Both the position numbers and the translations under genes were made by a program. The notes under the pieces were generated by a model. It was not told the DNA's origin, made no database searches, and saw only the letters and a program-made list of their open reading frames with translations. A stretch of DNA of 8,665 nt from the NCBI GenBank assembly GCA_949840855.1, contig CATKYP010000031.1, forward strand, positions 1 to 8,665. Direction: 5' to 3'. Below are positions 1 to 7,700 of this stretch, one piece after another. This DNA is from an uncultured Bacilli bacterium. GTDB taxonomy: Bacteria > Bacillota_I > Bacilli_A > RF39 > UBA660. Numbering within the stretch: position 1 is the first letter of the stretch; each line of letters opens with the position of its first letter.

Positions 1-1345
1 TTTTTATATCACAAAATTCATCATTTGCTAACATTCCACTTGCCCTATCCTTATATAAATCACTTATCGCCTTATCAAAAGTAACAATTTTTGAATTATA
101 TACTCTTAATTTATTTTCACAATCTTTTAAATGATCAGTTTTATATAATAAAGACATATATTTATCTTCTAATTTTTCAGTGTTAGAATATTTAATAAAA
201 ATCTGTCTAATTTGATTGAAAACTAATTTATTTAATGTATCTTCTCGATAATAATGCATAGAACATATATTATTTCTATAAGTAGTATATGTTCTACAAA
301 TAAAAATGGGGGTAACAATAGTTTTATCTTTTGAATTTTTAACTCTTCTGACCCCCATTATTTTACCACAATCAGCACAAATAACTAATCCTTTTAAAAG
401 ATAATCATATTTTCTAAATCTAATATTATTATTTTTTTTACAAGTATTAACTTCTTTAAAGATATCATCACTAATAATTCTAGGAATAACATTCCTTTTA
501 ATTATCCACCTACTTTTAGGTAATAATCTTTTCTTTTTAGACTTCAAACTAACCATTTCATATTTACCTTGTATTAATGTCCCTATATAATTTTCATTTT
601 TCAATATATGCTTTATTGTAGAAGCCTTCCATAAATTAGTAGTAATAGTAGTCCTATTAAGTTTTTTACCCCTATAAACATCAGGAGGCAAAATTCCTTC
701 ATTTGTTAAAATTCTAGCAATCATAACATCTGATTTTCCAGCAATTTTCATTTCAAATATTCTTTTAACAATTGAAGATGCATAATCATCAATAACAAGC
801 TTTTTATTATTATCACTTGATCTTTTATAACCATAAGGAACAGTACTTGATACAAATTCACCATTTTTCATCATCTCATGTCTAACACTTTTAATCTTTT
901 TAGATATATCTTTAAGATACATATCGTTAATAACAGCTTTAAACGGTAAAATTTCTTCAACACCATTTGGATTTAATGTATCATAATTTTCAAGTATCGC
1001 AATATATCTAATATTATGTTCAGGAAAATATTTAAATATATAATTACTTGTCCCAACAAAATCTCTACCAAGTCTAGACATATCTTTAGTTATAACACAA
1101 TTAATAATTCCATCTTCTATATCTTTTATTAGTCTTTTAAATCCTGGTCGTTCATAATTCGCACCTGAATATCCATCATCGATATAGTAATCATATAATT
1201 GAATATTATTTTTTTTTGCATATTCCATTATAATAGTTCTTTGATTTATAATACTAATACTTTCGCTATCGCCCTTTTCATCTTCAATAGATAATCTTAG
1301 ATAAGCACCAGCTTTACATTGTTTCTTAGTTAGATACTCTTTCAT
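1..1345 (-). CDS. Large serine recombinase, 3' end cut by the window edge
   Basis: This is a site-specific DNA recombinase of the large serine (resolvase/invertase) type. It makes double-strand breaks at att-like sites to integrate, excise or invert DNA. 448 residues are visible; family members usually have about 500-550, so the C-terminal end is missing. Domains in order: an N-terminal catalytic domain (1-150) with AYLRLSIED, giving R17 and nucleophile S19, then DDGYSG (56-61), RPGF (66-69) and KDMSRLGRD (87-95); a recombinase domain from VPYGY (169-173) to about 300; a zinc ribbon with C323, C326, C350 and C361; and a charged segment from about 385 typical of the coiled-coil domain. No catalytic residue is missing and no stop interrupts the visible part. 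The ATG at 1345 is chosen because an in-frame TAA lies six codons upstream and GAGGA sits five bases before it. It overlaps the small ORF before it by 20 bases, so the two are probably translationally coupled. Its target DNA cannot be told from the sequence. Confidence 0.95.
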   Translation of the reverse strand, partial: MKEYLTKKQCKAGAYLRLSIEDEKGDSESISIINQRTIIMEYAKKNNIQLYDYYIDDGYSGANYERPGFKRLIKDIEDGIINCVITKDMSRLGRDFVGTSNYIFKYFPEHNIRYIAILENYDTLNPNGVEEILPFKAVINDMYLKDISKKIKSVRHEMMKNGEFVSSTVPYGYKRSSDNNKKLVIDDYASSIVKRIFEMKIAGKSDVMIARILTNEGILPPDVYRGKKLNRTTITTNLWKASTIKHILKNENYIGTLIQGKYEMVSLKSKKKRLLPKSRWIIKRNVIPRIISDDIFKEVNTCKKNNNIRFRKYDYLLKGLVICADCGKIMGVRRVKNSKDKTIVTPIFICRTYTTYRNNICSMHYYREDTLNKLVFNQIRQIFIKYSNTEKLEDKYMSLLYKTDHLKDCENKLRVYNSKIVTFDKAISDLYKDRASGMLANDEFCDIK

Positions 1346-1472
1346 TGTCGTCCTCAATGCTTAATACGTTTTCCTTCAAATACCATTCAAATACTTCTAA
1401 TATTTTTTCTTCTATACTCACTGCCTCTTCATCATATACACTGATAACTAATTCTTTATTTTTTTCTTCCAT
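1326..1472 (-). CDS. Small acidic protein (48 aa) upstream of and overlapping the recombinase
   Basis: I do not recognise this 48-residue protein. It starts MEEKNKELVISVYDEE and ends IEDDNERVSN; 15 of its 48 residues are Asp or Glu. The middle (EEKILEVFEWYLKEN) looks like an amphipathic helix. There is no signal peptide or membrane segment. Three things support a real gene: a near-perfect AAGGAGG six bases before the ATG, a complete ORF, and a 20-base overlap with the recombinase start, which is typical of a two-gene operon. The recombinase ribosome-binding site lies inside this ORF. Its context suggests a recombinase accessory or directionality factor, a DNA mimic, or simply a leader ORF that helps translate the recombinase. 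None of these can be shown from the sequence. Confidence 0.7.
   Translation of the reverse strand: MEEKNKELVISVYDEEAVSIEEKILEVFEWYLKENVLSIEDDNERVSN
1351..1355 (-). promoter_or_regulatory. Ribosome-binding site of the recombinase, inside the upstream ORF
   Basis: GAGGA on the minus strand, five bases before the ATG at 1345. It lies within the last codons of the small acidic ORF. This arrangement supports translational coupling and the choice of the 1345 start. Confidence 0.65.
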
Positions 1473-1478
1473 GTTTTG

Positions 1479-1485
1479 CCTCCTT
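1479..1485 (-). promoter_or_regulatory. Strong ribosome-binding site of the 48-aa ORF
   Basis: AAGGAGG on the minus strand with a six-base spacer (CAAAAC) to the ATG at 1472. It is the strongest Shine-Dalgarno sequence in this AT-rich intergenic region and is the main support for the small ORF. Confidence 0.85.
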
Positions 1486-1518
1486 ATAAAATTTATGAAG
1501 GCTAAACAAATTTAATGA

Positions 1519-1569
1519 AAAAAGATATACCTAACGTTGATAAATTCAACTTTTATTGTATATCTTTTT
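1519..1569 (-). terminator. Probable intrinsic terminator of the protease gene
   Basis: A 12-bp perfect inverted repeat: AAAAAGATATAC at 1519-1530 pairs with GTATATCTTTTT at 1558-1569. The 27-base loop holds a second small hairpin (GTTGA at 1536-1540, TCAAC at 1546-1550). Read on the minus strand the hairpin ends in a run of six T. It begins eight bases after the second stop codon (1578-1580), so it fits the original end of the protease gene better than the earlier stop at 1737. The stem has few G-C pairs, and its near-symmetry would also allow it to act on the plus strand. A role as a recombination site is not excluded. Confidence 0.7.
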
Positions 1570-1577
1570 ATTACTAA

Positions 1578-1736
1578 TTATCTAAGTTCTGGATATCCAT
1601 TAACAGAAATATTATCAAAATTCCAAATTGTCTCATCAAAACCTAGATTTTTATAAAATTGTGTATTTAAATTATTTAGAGAAACACTATTAAGTTTTCC
1701 TTTAGTATTATCACTAACTCTGCTTGAACCTGTTTC
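1578..1736 (-). pseudogene. Detached 3' tail of the protease gene after an in-frame TAA
   Basis: The frame of the protease continues after TAA 1737-1739 for 52 codons, starting ETGSSRVSDN and ending NGYPELR, then stops at TAA 1578-1580. This tail is homologous to the end of the first beta-helix of the same protein: FYKN and FDETIW occur in both (residues 1025-1037 and codons at 1623-1658), with the same NxYE segment just before. There is no ATG or ribosome-binding site to start it independently. It is best read as the original C-terminal cap, cut off by a nonsense change or by a sequencing error. Confidence 0.85.
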
Positions 1737-4700
1737 TTATAAAACTTCATAACAATTTGTTAAGCCAGCAATTACCTGTTCTTCAACTGCACCAGTAAAT
1801 TTATATGGTATAAACTTAGTACCATCAGCTGCAACATATCCAGTCATATTACCAAAAGCAATAGTATTTTTAACAACTGGAGTATTATAAATATTACCAA
1901 TCACAGAAGCATTAAATACACTATTTCCAAGATTATTGTAAGTGTTACTTGTTTTAGTAACAGATACGTCAGTAACAACATTTTCTACAATTGATCCATT
2001 TTGTTGTAGTGCACCAACGAGTCCACCATTTTCTGTTGAGGTTACATTAAGAGTTCCTTGAACAAAAACATTAGAAATCTTTCCACCATATTTACGTCCA
2101 ACAAATGTTGATACATACACACCACTACCAGTAACATTAGCATTCTTAACAGAAATATTTTCAAATACGGAATTAGCATTATCACGACCATCCATTCCAG
2201 AAAGAACAGCCACATTATTATATCCTGATAAAGTAATATTCTCAAACTTCGCATTTCTTACTGTAGATGTATAAGTTTGTTTAGCAAAGGCACAAGCAAA
2301 GTTACTACTCTCGGTATTACCTGGTCTGATATTACTAAAATCTCTAATTGTAAAATTTTCTGCAGTTCCTCTAAAGTTTGCAAATAAGCTGGCATTTGTA
2401 AGATTACTGAATGTATGACCATTTCCATCAATTTTACCATTAAATTGAGCAGTAACTACTGATCCTTCACTATAAATTTTCCCAGTAAAGTCTATATCAT
2501 TATCAAGTATATATATACCACTAGGATCTTCATTTAGTTTAGCCATATCATCTGCTGAAGTAATATGATAAGTAAGCTTTTCAACTGTACAATCTCTAGT
2601 AACTACATTACTTACAGTTCCACCAATTAAACTTAAATCATTTCTTCCACCAAAATTCATTTTTAAATTTGAAACATCAATTTTTTCAATAGTACTCATT
2701 TCCGAACGATAAGATAACGCACCTGCATTACTAATCGTTTTTGGAATATTAGTATTTTCAAACTTAATATTTCCTACATAACCATATCTAATTTTATTAA
2801 ATATAGGCAATGTATTTCCAATTATTTTATGACCATTTCCATCTAATCTACCCATAAATGTTTGAGTAACATTAGTTGTCATATGAGAAAAATCAATATC
2901 ATTATCTAATACATAATAACCATATGGTTGAGCATTAATCTTTTCAACTAATTCTTCTGCAGTTTTAATATGATTTACTTCAACTGTTGTTCCAAGAGGA
3001 TCATCAACAAAGTCATTAGTAACACTCTTTAAGTAATGATAATATATTTTTCTAAGATTTGTTCTTGAAGTCGCATTTCTATTCGTATCACTTGATAAAG
3101 CTTGATAGAATCTTTCAATCATATAATCGACATCAATATACTTATTGTTTCTTATATTTTCTTCAACAGTAGCATATCTACTCATCTTATATTCTTTCCA
3201 GTTCATAGCTGTTCCAGTAACAGACTTTGTAATTTTTTGAATAGCATCAAGATCTGTTTTCGTACTTCCTCTTCCATAAGTAACATATCCATCAACTCCT
3301 GCATAACCAAGCATTTCAAAATAATTACGTTTTGCTGAGAATGCATCTGGCATACCATTATCATTATGACCTATATACCAACGATTTACCCAAACAGACT
3401 CAAATCCATAATCATTAGTACCAATACTATTAATTACTTTAAGACCTCTTACACTTACACCCCATGCGTTTTCTGGACGTATAATAATCCTATTATCATA
3501 TAAAGATTCTAGTGAGGTTAAGTTCATTTGTTCTGCTTGTGCTGCAGTAATCGCTCCCCAAGTAGACCAACCTCCAGACTGATTCATTCTTGTAGCAACT
3601 CTTGCTTGTTGCTCAGGTGTTAATCTTATAAACGCCTTACCTTCGATATAATCAAGTAAATCTAAAGCATTCTGTTGTCCTTTGAAATAATTTTCTAATT
3701 TTTCTCTAGTATCAATTCTAGCAGGACTTAAATTTTGAGTTGCATTTCCTTCCTTATTTAAATCAAAAGTTGTATTAAAGTAATATGGTCCAACATCTTG
3801 CACAAGGTTATTTTCACTCCAAACACCATTTTGTTCAACATTACCTTCAGTTAGTGTCTCAAGACCATATTTAAATCTAGTTCCAGCTTGGAATAACATT
3901 ATTTTATCAAATAAAGCATGTTCAAATTCATGAGTCCAAGTATCAAAATTAGTAAGACCTGGTCTAGCTATGAACCATAAGAATCCTGCAGTATTTCCAA
4001 CACCAGCAGCACTTCCACTTGGTTGCCATAAACCTAATACCTCACTAAAGTTTTTGAAGAATGGATAATTTTGTCCAACTTTTCCTTGAGTATATACAGG
4101 TGAAGTACCTATTACAATATTAGTACCTGGAAAATATGAATTTTTATAACCTGTAATGATTCTAGTACAGTCATAAACCATAATACAATAATTATTCCAT
4201 TTTCCTGGATCAAATGAACCAGCTAATGTACTCAAATGTCTTTTTACAAGAGTTGAATGATCATTAACTTTTTTTTGAACTGCGGCTCTTCCTGCAGCAG
4301 TATTTACATCTTTATGATACAACTGTGAAGGTCCAATCTGTAAATGAGCAGGTCCACTAACGATATATGTACAATCAGCTGGTAGAGTAATAATTGGAAG
4401 TATCATTCTACTATTTTTCTTAATCTGATACCAAGCACGATATAAAATATCAGGATTTTTATCTACACCAAATTCAGATAAAATATTTCTTGCTCCAAAA
4501 TATTCAGTAAACCAATCATTAACATCATCATAACCACCGATATTAGTAATAATATAATCTAAGAAATATTTTAATTCAGAACTACTTGTATACTTACTAA
4601 TATTGCTTTTAAAGAAACCATCAGTAACATTAACACCAAGATTACCAATAAATACTTCATTAACAAAATTATCAAGTGTATTAGTATCCTTAAACATCTT

Positions 4701-7700
4701 ATTTTCAAATAACAAAATATCAGATACTCTAGTTCCACCTATTTCAAAGCTATACCATCTATCATAATAGTTATAAGCATAAATCATCTTATCAAATCTT
4801 CCACCATCAATTAATTGTTCCCTAATTTTATTATTAAGTACTTCATTATTAATAGTTAAGACATTTTCTTCATCATTTTGTAATAATTGTAATGCAATAT
4901 TCAAAGCTGAAGCTTTAATAACCTCATTATAGTGATCTTTATAATGTCTTGCATCTGCTGCTGCAGTTAACGGTTCAAGAACAGTAGCATAATCTAATTC
5001 TACAATATGATTCTTTAAAGTCTCAATGATAGGAGAATCATTTTTTATAACGTACTTATTAGGAGCATAAGTAATACCCAATTCTTCTATATTATATATT
5101 GAAATATTTTGATTTAATTCACTAAAATTAACTTTATAATTACTAATCTTATAATCATCAAACACAACTTTAATATCAGTAATAGTATTATAGTTTTCAC
5201 TAGTTAAATATGTTAATAATTTTCCATTACTATATGGCATTACATATCTAATCACTTTAGTATTCAAAATATCACTATCTGAGAATTTAGAACCATCCTC
5301 TACTAAATACTTAGCATCATAATAAGGCATTAATTTAAAGATATTATGATATAAAATTTTCTTAGAACTACTATATCCAGAAACTTTTTTAATTCTATTA
5401 TGATCTGGAATATATACACTAGCATTATCAGTAGCTTCAGTATCAATACCATTAGGATCATCATTTTTTAGTATAGGCAACTTATCAAAAGAAGTACCAG
5501 ATAAATCCCATATAGTCTCATCAAAGTTAGCATCATTTTTATAAAAGTTACTATTAATACTTTCTTTAGCTATCGAAATAACTCTATTTCCAGATGCATT
5601 AGAAGCTAATCCAGAATCTTTCAATTCATAATTATTTGTTGCATCAGAGTATGGCTCATGACCATGGATGCTATAGAAATTTGTTCCTGTAGATAAACTT
5701 ACATTATTTTTCAAAACAGAACTCTTACTATCAAATATACCAACTATTGATCCATTTAATCGAGGACCTGCATTATTTGTAATTTCAATTTTACTAATAC
5801 AATTTTCAATACGAATATCTCCGTAACCATGTCCTAATACTCCACCAATACCATTTCCATCTTTTGCTTGAGTAGAATGAATACTTCCCTTAACATAAGA
5901 ATTCTTGATTGTTCCATCAGTTAGTCTACCAATCATAGCAGAAATTCTAATTTTACCTGATGTTGTAATAACAAAATCAGTAACACTACTTTTATTAATA
6001 TTTGTATTAGTTGCTTCCCCAATCATTCCAGCAGAATGATCAGCACCAGTAGTAAATTGAAGACCTTTAATATGAACATTTGTAATTTCTGTATCAGTTG
6101 CTATATTAGCAATAGTACCTTTGCTGTTAGCCCCTGATAAACTCACATTACTAAATACTAAATTCTTAATAGTAGCGCCCTCTAATTCATTAAAGAAAGG
6201 TTTATTTAAATTGCTAATTTTATAGCCATTACCATTCAAAGTACCAGTAAATTTACTTGAAACAACACTTAATTGCCCATTAGATATAAATGATGCATCA
6301 TAATCCTTAGTTAATTCAAATGTTCCACTAGGATTTTCTTCCATCTTTTTAATAAGTAGTTCTAAGCTTGTACCTTCAACTACACCATCTTTAACAGTAC
6401 CATATTCTATTTCCAATTTATTTTGTTTCTTACTACCATTATATTGAATAATATCATCATATTTCAAAATAAGTTTTAATTTATTATTATCAATTCTATA
6501 TTCTTCAATTGTTGTATAAAATACTGGCATATCTTTAGCCTTTACTTTAACAATATAATTATCTAAGTTATTTAAATCAGCTATTTTAATACTAGAAGCT
6601 TCTTTAACACCATCTGATGTTTGTACATAAACAGTTGAAGAAACAATATCCTTAATTTGGAATTTACGTTTTCCAAATGATATTTCATTTTCTAATAAAA
6701 CAGCATCTTTATAATAATTAGAATCATTATCTAATTTATTAGAATCTAAGTCATAATCAGCAATAACTTTTACAAAATAATTTTCTTGTTCTTTTGGACT
6801 AAATTTAATTACATTGCTACCAATAATTAATTCTTGTTCTTTAATATTACCATTATCATTACTAATAATTACCTTGCCATGAACAATCGTTTTATCAGTA
6901 TCAATAACATCAAATTTAACTGAAACATCACCATAATTATCTTCATCATTACTAAATTCTTTAATTGAAGGAACAGTTTTTAATACCTCAATTTGAGTAG
7001 TATTATTACTATCAATATTAAATTCCTTTGTATTAGATAATTTTACTTTTTCAATAGTTATTGTATTAACTCCTATTTTATCAAATCCAGGAATAGTTAC
7101 TTGATAATGATCATCAATCTTAGTTACAGTATAAGCCTTATTGTTAATAGTAACTTCTGCTACTTCATAATTTGCTGTATTAGAACTTTTAAATGAAACT
7201 ACTATATCCTCATCTTTTTCAAAATACTTACTATTAATATTACCTTTACTAGTTACAATATCATTAACTGTAACATTATAATCAAGTATTAATTGAACTT
7301 CTTGAGTAAATAAATTACTATCTACAATTCTATTATCATTAACATCTGTTAATGCATTAGTATCTCTATCATATGTAGCTTTAATTACAAAATCGTACTT
7401 TTCCAGTTGAACTGCATCAAACTCTAAACTATTATAACCTTTAGTAATATTTTTAGTAATAACAGTATTATCAGACTTTTTGGTGAACATAGCTTTTCCA
7501 CTAATAAAGCTATTATCATTATCTATAACATCAAATTTTAAAGTAACTTTAGAATTCTTCACATCATCTATCTGCTTATAATTAGTAACAGTTAAAATAT
7601 CCTTTAATACTTCAACTTTTACAGTATTATTAATTGTAGCAGTTATATTATTATCATAAGTAATCATCGTTGCTTTTAAAGATTTAACACCACTACTATT

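Noticed and set aside
1209..1217. A9 run in the recombinase coding strand as a slippage switch
   Set aside because: Runs of eight or nine A are common in this AT-rich window (for example at 432-439 and 4269-4276), so this one is not distinctive.
1473..1518. Promoter for the small ORF and recombinase
   Set aside because: TTGTTT and TATAAG-like hexamers are present but with a 15-base spacing and a -10 overlapping the ribosome-binding site; no convincing sigma-A promoter could be defined.
2042..2440. Two minus-strand ORFs of 60-70 codons inside the protease gene
   Set aside because: They lie in another frame of the rear beta-helix coding region, are rich in Leu, Ile, Met and Val as shadow translations of AT-rich sequence, and have no ribosome-binding site.
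3102..3338. Plus-strand ORF of 78 codons
   Set aside because: It is antisense to the catalytic region, whose coding frame is well supported by motifs; it has no recognisable domain.
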